64,000 nt of DNA, taken from the NCBI RefSeq assembly GCF_050908995.1, contig NC_135123.1, positions 10,850,001 to 10,914,000 of the forward strand, written 5' to 3'. The translations under genes and the position numbers were made by a program. Positions 1 through 10,754 of the stretch are shown here, one piece after another. How positions within the stretch are numbered: the stretch's first letter is position 1; each line of letters starts with the position of its first letter. A model generated the notes under the pieces. That model was not told the DNA's origin. It saw nothing but the letters and a program-made list of their open reading frames with translations, and did not search any database. This DNA comes from Andrena cerasifolii. Its lineage: Eukaryota; Arthropoda; Insecta; Hymenoptera; Andrenidae.

Positions 1-782
1 TATTACGTCCACGTGGCCGGCGGTGACGCTCTGTCGCAAATATCGAATATCACGCCAGCGCCCGTGGACAAAATTTATTCGAGTACGTGAGATCCAGGGT
101 CCCTGGCTCGACAGGTGGTATTTTTGAGGAGGGATGGGACAGATAGACGAACAACCTACGAAACGTGTATCCTCCAGGCATCGAGGGAAACGTTCAGCCA
201 AAGGCTGTGCGCTCCTCCTCGATAGGCAACCGGCCCTCCAGTCCTTAATCGACGTCCGTTTCAAGGGAAAACCGATCTCGCCTTTAAGAGCCCCTCCTCT
301 TCTAATTGGTAAATCCCTGGGAAACAATTACGTTTTTCGATTGCCCGTCGAGCGAGCCATTCGGAACACGAACTTTCCTCCTTTCGCGGCCGGCCGAGAC
401 GAGTCGAGCGGGTCGACCCTCGCGAGGGGCACCGAGCAGAAATCCGATGTCAATTCCGCGCAATGATTGGGGACTTCGGGTATTCTCGTGCTCCTACCGC
501 GAAGGGAACGGAATCCTCGAAGGGAATGACAGAGTCAGACTGATTTTGTAACGTTTCTTCTTGGGTGAATGGACGGTGCGAGTAGACAACGGAGTTTCAT
601 TAGAAACGATAGTATAGATGAGGATTGATAGTACAGAGGATATTTAGAAGAACGTTCGCGACCAAACGTTTTATATGCGGCATCCCTCTAGGGTCCGCAA
701 GTCTCTCGAAGGGTATGGCGCATACATAACGCGAGGCTGAAAGATTTTAAGAAACGAACGTCGCTATCAAAACTTTACCTTC
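1..782. other. Stretch without a supported gene
   Basis: Mixed-composition DNA. Open frames at 134-466 and 306-551 overlap each other in different frames, show no recognisable domain and have no convincing splice or promoter signals. I see no repeat or RNA gene here. Confidence 0.6.
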
Positions 783-784
783 TA

Positions 785-1464
785 CTATTACCCGGCCGAA
801 AGAAGATCCCCAAGAGGCGGGCTCGGGCGATACAGTCCGTCGCTATGACGATTGGTCGAATCACCTATTTGGGCACACTTTTAAAGACACGGCACACGTA
901 TTTTGGTTATTGGCTGAAGTAGGCAAATGATTGTCGCACCGCGCGACGAAGAGAGCGAACAAAACATATCGAGATCGAGTGGAATAGAGCGATCTGACCG
1001 ACGAGCACCAAAGCAATAGCGTAGGCATCTCAGATAGTTAACGATTAATATATAATAACATAAAAATTTCCTTATTTTTCACAATATATTCAGGAAAGTA
1101 TTATCATTAGTTTGGTTAGATTTTTCTGATTAAAATAAGCCCAAACGCAATCTCGCACAGATTGTTTGAAAAATAAGGAAATTTTTATGTTATTATATAT
1201 TAATGGTTAACCGTCTGAGATGCCTACGCTATTGCTTTGGCGTTCGTCGGTCAGATCGCTCTATTCCACTCGATCTCGATGTGTTTTGTGCGCTCTCTTC
1301 GTCGCGCGGTGCGACAATGTATGTGCCTACTTCAGCCAATAACCAAAATACGTGTGTCGCGTCTTTAAAAGTGTGCCAAAATAGGTGATTCGACCAATCG
1401 TCATAGCGACGGACTGTATCGCCCGAGCCCGCCTCTTGGGGATCTTCTTTCGGCCGGATAATAG
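785..1464. mobile_element. Long foldback DNA element (TA-flanked, near-perfect palindrome)
   Basis: Two arms of about 297 bp (785-1081 and about 1168-1464) are inverted copies of each other with only scattered substitutions, around a loop of about 85 bp. The outer ends read CTATTAcCCGGCCGAAAG on one side and the inverse of CTATTAtCCGGCCGAAAG on the other. TA dinucleotides at 783-784 and 1465-1466 fit a TA target duplication, as in Tc1/mariner-type elements. No transposase frame is present, so the element is non-autonomous. The frame at 1203-1388 lies wholly in the right arm and is not a gene. A transcript across it could fold into a hairpin of about 300 bp, which is inference. Confidence 0.87.
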
Positions 1465-1466
1465 TA

Positions 1467-2759
1467 CATAGTTGGAGGATCTATTACGCAACCCTCGGCG
1501 CTGCACAGCTTGATCAGTTTTAAGAGGACCTGGATCTCCACTCTCGTCCTCATCGGCACAGATCTTCTCGTCTGATTAATCGCGTTGTTGCGTAATGTAC
1601 AATTGCTCCATCAGCGGAAAGACCAATTATGAGAACAGAAGAAGCTGCGGCGGCGAGACCCAGCCGGGTTTGCAATAGTGATCGACGGGTTTAATCAATT
1701 TTTCTCGGGCAGCGATCCAGTGATCTTTGGGCGAAGCGCGAGTGGAAATTGCACAGCTCGCGAGCAAAAACGAGGCTGGCGACCCGCGGAGGCATTCGTG
1801 CAAGAAGCACGTCGCTGAAGGAGCTTTCTATTGGCCCTCGTTCCCTTCTGTCCTCTCTGGCCTATGGCGCAGGGACGCGCCAGACAGGGAGCAACTCAGA
1901 AATAGGGAGAGAGTGAGAGGCAGAGTGCACAGATTCCTGTTCGTTAACCGGTGGCAGAATCCACTCGACTTAATCGATCCTTTCGCTCTTGGTCGGGTCT
2001 CTCTATGCCTTCCTCCCTTTGTTCTCGAAATGGAAGGCAGCTAGCCGCACCTCCACGTATTCGGCCCTCCTCCAGAGGACGTTCATCAACGCTCGCTAGC
2101 ATTTACAGGTAATAGTACACGATATTGGCTGTCACGGGGATTCCACGGGGTCGCCGGTGTCTCGATCGGGAATCGATGAATCGCGGGGGGAGGGGGGATC
2201 GCTTTCTCGCGTCCACGCGCCCTATTGTCCACTTCTCGTTCGATTCGCTCTTTGCGATCCCACCGGGACGTTAATTCGCCCTTGTTCTCGACGGGACCTT
2301 CGCGATCGACGAGGCTTCGCCGTTCGACAGCGACGAGAAATGTTCAGCCCTTCCCTCTGTCAAGCGCGGGGAATTCTCCTTTCGTAATTTTAATTTTCTT
2401 TAGTGCTCCGCTGCAGCTGCAGCGTCTGCGCTTGGAAGATGAATGACACGCGTCGCGGGCCGTCAGAATAAAAGCTGAAGGCACTTAGGAATCCCCGATC
2501 CCCACTTTGACCAAGGAGCGCGCGCTTATGCGCGCGGGAAGCGGCGCGCGAATAGCTCGAAACAAATTTCTCAATTCTTAATCAAAGGAGCTTACGACTG
2601 AACGTGGCACCGCGGGACTTTTTCCCCCGGTGCTCGCGGAATTAAAGCAATTTCGCGCTGCCGCGATTTTCCTTTTCTAATTCCATCGCTATGTATTTCC
2701 CGAGGACTGTACTACAACGCTTTACAATTTCGTCGCGCCTTTATTCTTTTTAATTTCAG
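1467..2759. other. Stretch without a supported gene
   Basis: No coding region is supported. The stretch holds a G-rich run (six G, A, six G at 2185-2197) and a GC-only hairpin at 2519-2536 (7 bp stem CGCGCGC/GCGCGCG, loop TTAT). It ends in a pyrimidine-rich tract and CAG just before 2760, which could be a 3' splice site. Confidence 0.5.
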
Positions 2760-2816
2760 CCCACCCCAGATGAGCTTTATTCGACGGAGAAATCCACTTC
2801 GTTCATGCCCCTTCAG
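2760..2816 (+). CDS. Candidate 57 bp internal exon, unknown gene
   Basis: I do not recognise a gene here. A pyrimidine-rich tract ending in TTTCAG at 2759 is followed by exactly 19 open codons, which would read PTPDELYSTEKSTSFMPLQ, and then by CAG followed by GTACGT at 2817, a good donor match. The length is a multiple of three, so the exon could be included or skipped without changing frame. A second frame is also open, and first-position G is not enriched, so coding is far from proven. No neighbouring exon could be joined to it. Alternative: chance pairing of splice-like sites inside a long intron. Confidence 0.25.
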
Positions 2817-3758
2817 GTACGTGCTTCGAGGAATCGCGGGTCGTTGGCTGTACGGCGGGAAAGGGAATTTTCAAATTGCTACCTGCGATCTAACGATTAT
2901 TCTGGAAATCCTCGCAGGCAATGGGGCGGCAACACGCACCGTCTTCGATTATAAGAGTCGCCCGAGATCTCGTTTCGGCTGAAAGCACGCGTGGAGCGAT
3001 CGTTGCTGACAGGACTATTTGAAAAGAGCCCGACGCAGTAAAAACGATAATATTCCTCGGCTACTTCGTACACATATTTTCATGCGATATTGATCGTACT
3101 GGCGTTAATTACACTGTGTAAAGAAATAAAGATAAATTCGTAAGCCGAATAGTTCTAAGTAATCAAATCGAACGAGTGCTACAGCTCCGAAAGCATAAAG
3201 CTTTGAAGTAGCATTTGAAATCCTAATTATGTAAATCCTCGCCAATTTTCCTTAAATTTGAATAACAGATAGAGAACGTCGTACTACCGAGTTCTTATTT
3301 CTTGAACCTATCATTCTTCAATCGCCCTATAATAATGCGTCTGGCCCCATAAGTAAGTATGGTCACGCTACCACTAAAACCGCGATAAAAATGTGAACAC
3401 TATTATCGTAATTCCACCCTGTAGCAGAATGACGCGAGTAATTATTATATGGAACCGATTTGCCAACGGTATGCAGAAATTACCGTGCACGGAATTCCTG
3501 TTTGCCTAGCAAACGATAAACACCGTCGACAAGTTAAATGGAAATTGCAAGAATAGTGGGGGTGAAATCCCAGTAGAATGTAAAGCCTCGAAATTCCCGC
3601 CAGGCGACGCGGGCAAATTGAAAATCCTATGGTTTCGATAAATAAAATCTTTTGTTCGACACTGCTCCGCGGCAAGAGCCACTCGGCCACGGGGTAAACG
3701 ATTTTATTTTCCCAAAACACTTTTTTGAGCACACGCGCCCGCTGTTTCTTCCTTCCTC

Positions 3759-3773
3759 TTTTTTTTTTTTTTT
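3759..3773. repeat. Poly-T run
   Basis: A homopolymer of about 15 T within a pyrimidine-rich tract. It causes the poly-phenylalanine stretch in the long 3652-4221 frame. Confidence 0.9.
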
Positions 3774-3974
3774 GTTTTCATTTTGCGCCGCTCCAATAAT
3801 TCCGAGGCACAGGCGACACAGTCCGGAACGGAGCAGCGTTACGATGGAAATGAACTCGCTGCGCTGTTACAAAAGATGCAAAGCAATAATCAGTGGGAAA
3901 AGATTTTTTAGGGGGATAACGGCAGCGCTTTCTCAATATTTTACGATTGCGTCGCTTCTCGTTCTCTTTTTCAG

Positions 3975-4093
3975 GCTGCTGCGCATTGGGAATGGCAAAG
4001 TGCAGCGATGCAGTTGGATGCAATCTTTCTTTCTCTATGAAAAAAAAAACACCTTTTCCTTAATCTTTCCACTACGTCACTCAAGCGTTACAG
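3975..4093 (+). CDS. Candidate 119 bp exon, unknown gene
   Basis: A strong-looking acceptor (TTCTCTTTTTCAG ending at 3974) and a donor matching the consensus (CAG followed by GTAAGTTA at 4094) enclose 119 bp. One frame stays open throughout (start LLRIGNGKVQRC, end PLRHSSVT). Another frame would give a short tail ending HWEWQSAAMQLDAIFLSL before a stop. The segment contains a run of ten A and is poor in codons beginning with G, so the coding reading is weak even though both splice signals are good. It lies inside the longest open frame of the window (3652-4221), most of which is low-complexity. It could be a non-coding exon or a chance pair. Confidence 0.22.
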
Positions 4094-4252
4094 GTAAGTT
4101 ACATGTTTGCCTATGCGAGGAAACTAATTCGCAATATAAACGAAAGGGTTGTCGTTCAAAATGGTTCCCACCGTGTGACATGTGTGGTATCGCGATAATT
4201 ATTCAAAACACCATTCTATAACGCAGGAGTTACTCTACTCGCAGACAATTGT

Positions 4253-4641
4253 CCTTCCGTTATTTTAGATCGCATCGACCGCTTAAATGGATTATTAGCG
4301 ACACAAAACGAAAACTATTTGCGTTCACAACTTATTATGCAGTTTGGTATGCTTTAGGAATTTTAAGAGTTGTTCTATTCACTTGATATCCTTTGGATTA
4401 TGCTCTTTAGGGTTTTTAAGTTGAATAATTATTACCAACTTAAAATTCCTAAAGCAGTTGAATAATTATTCAACTTAAAAACCCCAAAGAGCATAATCTA
4501 AAGGATACCAAGTGAATAGAACAACTCTTAAAATTCCTAAAGCATATCAAACTGCATAATAAGTTGTGAACGGAAATAGTTTTCGTTTTGTGTCGCTAAT
4601 AATCCATTTAAGCGGTCGATGCGATCTAAAATAACGGAAGG
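4253..4641. mobile_element. Foldback element, about 389 bp
   Basis: The left arm 4253-4433 and right arm 4461-4641 are inverted copies with few mismatches. Outer ends are CCTTCCGTTATTTTAGATCG and its inverse. The innermost stem includes TTGAATAATT/AATTATTCAA around a loop of about 27 bp. No open frame of interest lies in it and no clear target-site duplication is visible just outside. It is a non-autonomous foldback-type repeat of unknown superfamily. Confidence 0.87.
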
Positions 4642-7600
4642 AAGAAGAATGGCTGCCATCTAACCCAAAAAATTTCTCCCAAGAAAACTATACAATATTC
4701 AAGATATCGCTCGATTGCATAAATACCGTTGGAGATACCCCACTAAGCTTATGCAAATTCGCCCGTTTAAATGGACTGATGAAAAAAGAATTAAGACCCC
4801 CGTCATTATTGTCCGCGTCATCGTCATCCTCGTCCCCGGCGTCGCTATTATCGCCATTACACCAGCATTCCATGTCAGAAGAATTCTCGTTGAACGCTGA
4901 AAGCCTTCATCCGTACGGTGCCATCGCCGTGTCTTTTCTTTTCCATGGAAAGGAGGAAAGTCCGGCAATTTCTGTGACTCGCCTGTCAAAAAGGAAACGT
5001 CCAGTTTCGCGTGAAAAAGCTGCGGCCGCTCGGCATCTTCCGCCGCACGTTAAACAGAGCACAAAGGGGACAAGAGGGTTTCCGCTCGCCGGGATATGCG
5101 AATGGGTTAAGTTGGCTGTTTTGTGCGGCGTGAGATTGGGTTGATAGCCCCGGGGCCATCCGCGGACGAGTTCTCAGCCGAGCAATAGGTAGCGATGGCC
5201 ACGATTCCGTGATCCAACGATCTTTCCAGCGGATCGACTCCAAAGAATCTGCCGCGGGATGTTCAGAAGGATTGTAATGGGTTGATCGAAGTATGTATGT
5301 TTCATCGAGAAGCGAAAGAACAGGTTCCTCCCGTAGGGAATGGAACGTTGCAAGTTTCAACGTCGAGTGTTTTGCATCCTGTTCTCTGCTAGATTAAAGC
5401 AGAACCGAGGATATTGGAAAGTATGGTGATAGTAATTACTGGCGGCGAGCGTGCAGCGCACAGCCTCGCATTTCAATAAAACGTCTGGTCGCTGCGATTT
5501 TTCATCCTAATTAGAAATTCTGATTACCTGCGCTCGCAACTTAATTATTCTGTATCCGAGGAACACTGCGTCCGAAGTTCTTGAATCTTTCGGAATCGAA
5601 GACGGCAAACCGAGTAGCGCGAGTATACTCTGCCGGAGTATCTCCGACGAAATCATAAACTTCACTCTTCACAAGACTAGCCACCCCTTCGAACGTGCGC
5701 AGACCCACATCATTAACAAGACTCCACGCAAACTTCTCAGACTCCATCGTGTCACGAAGCCCGGAGCTAATCTACCAAGCCCCAGAACGAAATCGCGCTG
5801 GGTCGATCCCACCTATCGATCGATCATCAGCCTACAAGCCATCTAAATCGACACATCCTCCGCAACCTAACGCCTCCGTAGCCCGCCTCTGCGCCATCTT
5901 GGCATCTTTCCACAAGCAACCCACACCCATTAATCTACAACACATCCACCTCCATACTTCAAATACCATCAGTCCTACTTTCCTCCGTGCCCCACCAACA
6001 ACTCTCCAACACTCCACTCCAAATTCCCTTTCTGCCCCTTAACAAGTGTCACGATCCCCCATAATCTCTCCACCAGCTCCCCCATGTATAGCATAGCACC
6101 TAAAGGGGATATAGCAGGTCGCAATAGCCGCCGGAGTTCCGAAGTTTAAAGCTCTGAGGTTTCGGAACAGGAGATTTGGCATTTTTTTGCGAGCTAAGGT
6201 TTCCAGACCTCTTGTTCCAAAACCTCAAAGCTGTAAAGTTTGGGAGTCCCGCGGCTTGTACGACCTCGCTATACCTAGGTAGCTACTATACTTAACCCAT
6301 TTAGACCCACCATGCCAGAAAAATCGAGGACCAACAGCCGCGAGAACGAACAATGAGGGTTTCGAGCGAGGCTCGAGGTCGTCGCTAGCGAAAGGATGAA
6401 TCGAGAGACGCGGGGATGACAGGCGAAGCAAGAGCGCGCGAGTAGACCAGGCGAGGATGAAAGAGGAGAGGCAGGGTGGTTGATGAGCAACGGTGAAGCA
6501 CGGGTGCAGGTGCATCGAGCTGGTCGCTCGACGTTCGCGTGGCGAGCGACAGGGATAGCCTGGGCCCCGAACGAGGATGCCAGCCACCGTTGAAGGGGGA
6601 CCGGTGGAAGCCGGTTTTGTACCGTCGGTAGCTCAACTCCCCCCATCTGTATCTCCGCTGTTTTCTGGTCCTCTCTGCATGCTGGGCAGCCTCGAAACCA
6701 CGACAGGCTCTCCTTCTAGGCTTTTCCACCGCGCGCCCCACCTCGCCATCTGCAGCACGCCCGCTCGTCCTTTATGTCCGAAGCTGCGTGTATCGCGATC
6801 GCTGGACCCCCCTTTTATGCTCGCGCTGCCGGACGCGGAGCGTGGTCAGTTTGCAGCCACATTTATGTACGCCTTTGATGACCACCTCGCCTGGGTCCAC
6901 GAGCGCTGGCTGGCAGCCCGCTCGAGTTTTCACTGGCGTGGTTCTGTCGGACTTTCGGCGACAGCTTCGACGGCTTTGTGTTCACGTGGATGTGCTTGGA
7001 GTTCCTTCATCTGGCAGTTCTTCGTGCATGGGTACCAATGTTTTGATTTTTGGGTTCGCCGGCTGGGGTGGTTATCCACGGGTTGAGGAAGAATTTTCTT
7101 TTCCCTTGAACTGGTTGAGGCTTGGAACGGTACGTAAAGGGATAGATAAAGTTAGTCGGAGGGATTTAGGTAATTATGGAGAGGAGCAAACGCGTAGTAC
7201 TGTAGGAATAATATGCTCAGCGACCAGAAGGCAAGACACTGCATGGAGTTTCACAGTTTGAACGCTTCTTTTGAAAGGGATCGGGTGAATGCCTGCAACG
7301 GAGGATGACTTCGTACAACCGAGGTTAGCCTTGGCTGAGAGCGAACAGACGTTTGCATACAGCTTCCATTTAGCCTGTAAAAGTGTAAAACGACAGGAAT
7401 GTGGATCGAACGCGTGTTTCCTCGGACAACAGGTTCCCTGAATGCGTTCCACTCCAATGATTTATTTTGAATTCCGCCAATCTATTCTCTATCGCGCATT
7501 CCCTCCCTGTGCGAGGTGCAGCGCTCGTCGGACATACATATTTTCAATGTACATAACCGTATATTTTCAAGCCATCAGGAGACTAGGTATGAAACGTAAA

Positions 7601-8980
7601 ATTCCGTTCGACGAACACGCGCGGCGAAGTCAAAAAGAATAATCTTGAAAATGTTGATGCATCGTACCTTTCCTTTTACCCTCTCATCCTATCTCTCTGT
7701 TTTCTCTCACCCCGCCGAGATCCACCCTCTTTTCTTTCCGCCGCGTGCACATCTCGGAGGAGCGTGTAATTTTTCCTCCATCGCAATTCCATCATCCCCG
7801 TGGCGCGGAAGAGGGAGCGAGCGGACAGACTATCGCGATGGATCTTGACCCAGTTTATCAATCATTTTTCGAAAATCCTAATGGACCTCGGCAATCAAAT
7901 CCTAATGCATTTTCGCAATCAGCCAAGGGGAAAGGCAGCGGCACACTTACGAAAATATCCATTAACGTTCGAGGAGGTCGAGGCTGCTCTGACTGGGCGA
8001 CCGTGAAAGACTGATCGACCGAGCAACTTTTGCGGCACTATGATTCGAACAGACTGCTCTTACGCCGCCCGTGCCACTAAATTCACCTGTCGCCCCCGAG
8101 AGGCGCTGGCGTCGCGACAAATGGCGGTCCCTCGACCTCCGTCCTCCAACTGAAAATCATAATTCCGTCCTATTCTCCTCTGCTCCCTTTTTCCACCCTT
8201 CTTTGCCGCTGCAACGACGCTGGGGCGGGGCACAATCGTGACAGCGTCGATAATGCGCGCGTGGTTTGCTCGGTGAACGCGGAACGTCCGTACTGAGTGC
8301 AGGGCGCTGCGAACAGTGCGGATCGAACGGAACCTATCGCGAGATATAATATAAATCCCGCGCAACTCGGATTTAGGATGTTCGCCGGTATTTCTATAAA
8401 TCACCGCGGCTCCGAACGCGTAATTAGAGATGCCGTTGAAACTGTATGCAATAAGCGGGCCGCCATTTAAATCGTTAAAGGGCGGACGGATGCTAGAGAC
8501 AAATCGGTTTCGCGTGATGAAAGGGCGAAATTAAACGGGGCGAAAGTGGATCAGCGTTACTTGTTTTCCGAGTCTGCGCAATGAAGTCAATTCATCCACG
8601 GGGTGGGGGAACAAATTCAACGGAAATAGGGGGCGAGGTGGGCTCTGGGAAAAAATGAGAAACAGAACCAAATTTCCAACTACTCGCAGCGAGCACGCTT
8701 TTCACGGGAGAAAAGCGAGCGAAGCCTCTTATGGAAATCAATGCTCCAAGGAAATCGCTGCACGGGATGTTGGATATCGGTCGGTGTACCTTCGATTGAA
8801 GAAATCGATCCTCGCGATAATTGCTTTCCATGCCTCGAGAACACAGTTCTGTATATGGAATCGCACGAGACTTTGGTGAACTTGCCAGCGTTGTTCTTTT
8901 TTTGTAACTTTGTTGGTGAAGTTGAATGCTTCGTGGTGCACTTTAAACTTTAATTATCCTGTTGAGTGGGTTATTAAAAT
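4642..8980. other. Long stretch without a supported gene
   Basis: Several overlapping frames of 110-170 codons occur in the GC-rich part (about 6270-7260) on both strands. None has a recognisable domain, and they overlap each other as chance frames do in GC-rich DNA. An imperfect inverted repeat lies at 6136-6246. Nothing else is supported. Confidence 0.55.
6136..6246. repeat. Imperfect inverted repeat (hairpin)
   Basis: About 44 bp at 6136-6179 (beginning GTTCCGAAGTTTAAAGC) are complementary, with mismatches, to 6203-6246, with a loop of about 23 bp. A small foldback or MITE remnant is possible. No target duplication was identified. Confidence 0.6.
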
Positions 8981-8982
8981 TA

Positions 8983-9147
8983 CACTGCGTTCCACATTAG
9001 AACGTACTCGTTTCGCGCAGGAATACACTGTTGATTGGTAGTAAACCGGCAGGGAAAGATCAATCGCGTGTGTCAGATCCGTGGTAGCTGCGCAGATCGG
9101 TCGCAAATTGGTAGGGGCGTTGGTACGCTCTTATATGGAACGCAGTG
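8983..9147. mobile_element. Mariner-like MITE, 165 bp, TA target duplication
   Basis: The ends are inverted repeats: CACTGCGTTCCA begins at 8983 and its inverse TGGAACGCAGTG ends at 9147, with further pairing for about 25 bp and a few mismatches. TA lies on both sides (8981-8982 and 9148-9149). The size, TA duplication and CACTG-type terminus match non-autonomous Tc1/mariner elements. The interior has no open frame. The donor-like GTAAGTAC on the minus strand next to the right TA is probably a coincidence of the target site. Confidence 0.82.
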
Positions 9148-9149
9148 TA

Positions 9150-10346
9150 CTTACCAGATAAACATCGCGATGAGAATAGTGCAGTTAAGAGAAATGATCG
9201 ATTAAATCGAAGGGGGTGTGCTGAGCTCACAAAAACTCATTAAGCAGTGAAATAATCATTGTACCATCGGGAAGAAAATCAGTCTCATCAAAGGTTGTCC
9301 TAATGCTGGGTTTATCCAAAAATTTGACGACTCTTAATTACAAAAGGGAAATGCTCTCCACGCAAACATTCACAACACAGTCGGATCTTTTCGTTTCAAT
9401 TTCACTGGTTCGTTTTCATATCGATTCCATAGGTGGCGAAAAAAAAGGTGAAAAAAAGGTGAAACAAAAGGCACGAGAACGCGATACTCTACAGCAGATT
9501 TCACAGTTTTATCGCATCGAAATTCAACGGCCGTAATTTGATGGCCAGAGATAATTCGATATCGAGTTTCATGGTTAAAAGATCGGATTTTATGAAAGGC
9601 CAGGCAACAATAGATTTATTTATCATCAGCAATTTAAATAAAACACACGAGTACTTTGCTCCCCTCCCTTTCCCCACGCCCACGAGTGTTTTAACTGAAA
9701 ATCGGACGGGCGCAATCGGTATGCCCGTTTTAATTACAACATCCCCGTGGATGCTTGTTTGCAACAGTCGTTCCCTGGCATTATTACTGCATATTTAACG
9801 TCGATTATACTATAATCGTACCAAATGGCCATAATTATTGCCTCCTATCGGTGTGATTAAAATATCGTTACTTTATTATTCGACGTTGGACGCGGCTTCA
9901 AGTGGATATCGGCAACGAAGCTCCACAAGCATCGGCCACCGTGCAGTGGTGGTGAAAGGAAAATTTAAATCACTATTATGCACCGATGGTCAGTACCAAC
10001 GGTCTGTTCTGGACAACCCCCCGATCTACGAGACCATTGATTTCAAATAAACGTTATTTCTGTTACCATTCGCAGAAAATCATAGAACGACGCCATGTTG
10101 CCGAGCTTTCAGCAGCCGATAGCGTATGTAAACGCAGAAACGAGTTCCCCGATTAAACTGCTTATTCGTTATGTCCCTCGTGACGACTAGCGTTCCCCGA
10201 CCAAGCTACTTATCGGTGGCCGAGCGGCGAGATAAAATCGGGAAACGTAGAAAACAATCGAACGGTCGAGGGGCGGTCGTCGGCTGGAAATGGAAAGACC
10301 TACGTCGTGGCGGGAGACGCTGCCGGTTAAGGGTTAAATCGAGGGG
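9150..10346. other. Stretch without a supported gene
   Basis: AT-rich to mixed DNA. Short frames such as 9538-9798 are open but unrecognised and lack supporting signals. No repeat structure was seen. Confidence 0.5.
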
Positions 10347-10754
10347 ATGAAAGGCCGCTGGCATCGAAATCAGGGCCTGAATTGTCAACGGGAGCACGCC
10401 ACGCGGATTCTCGGGAAACCAGTCACGTCCCGAGCTCGCAGGATGCGTGGACCGTCTCCCGAGGTGCAGTTCGCAGATGCTGGTGCGCTTCGAGGTTGCT
10501 ACCGAGAAACCGTAGCTTTCCTTATCCAGGGCGAGGCAGCGGCGTTGTTGAACGCGCGTGCCGCATACAGGAACGATCCCAATTCCCTTCGTAAACAGGC
10601 CGAGGCACCGAACAGCGGGCTAAGGGCTGGTGCAATCACGCAACCCCTAACTTCATGGCTTGGTAAAAGCGTGGAGGAGATCGGTTGCTCATTTGTGACA
10701 AGTGCGTGGGAGTCGAGCGGATTCTCGATAGGAGCGAATAGCGATGTTAAATAG
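10347..10754 (+). CDS. Candidate 135-codon open frame, unknown function
   Basis: I do not recognise this protein. The frame starts with ATG, has an in-frame stop four codons upstream and ends at TAG. From about residue 34 to the end, roughly 40% of codons begin with G by hand count, clearly above what the base composition alone would give; that is typical of translated sequence. The middle is alanine-rich (EAAALLNARAAYRNDP). No signal peptide, membrane segment or catalytic motif is evident. The opposite strand is also open over much of the same interval (10499-10828), which weakens the case. It could be a small gene, an exon of a larger gene, or a chance frame in a GC-richer patch. Confidence 0.25.
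   Translation: MKGRWHRNQGLNCQREHATRILGKPVTSRARRMRGPSPEVQFADAGALRGCYRETVAFLIQGEAAALLNARAAYRNDPNSLRKQAEAPNSGLRAGAITQPLTSWLGKSVEEIGCSFVTSAWESSGFSIGANSDVK

Noticed and set aside
1203..1388. Open frame with ATG, 61 codons
   Set aside because: Lies entirely in the right arm of the foldback element at 785-1464; a by-product of the repeat.
3652..4221. Longest open frame in the window (189 codons)
   Set aside because: Dominated by poly-Phe, poly-Lys and other low-complexity sequence from T and A runs. No domain, and coding bias is absent.
6270..7261. Several overlapping frames of 110-170 codons on both strands
   Set aside because: Mutually overlapping in a GC-rich patch where stop codons are scarce. 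No splice context or family match.
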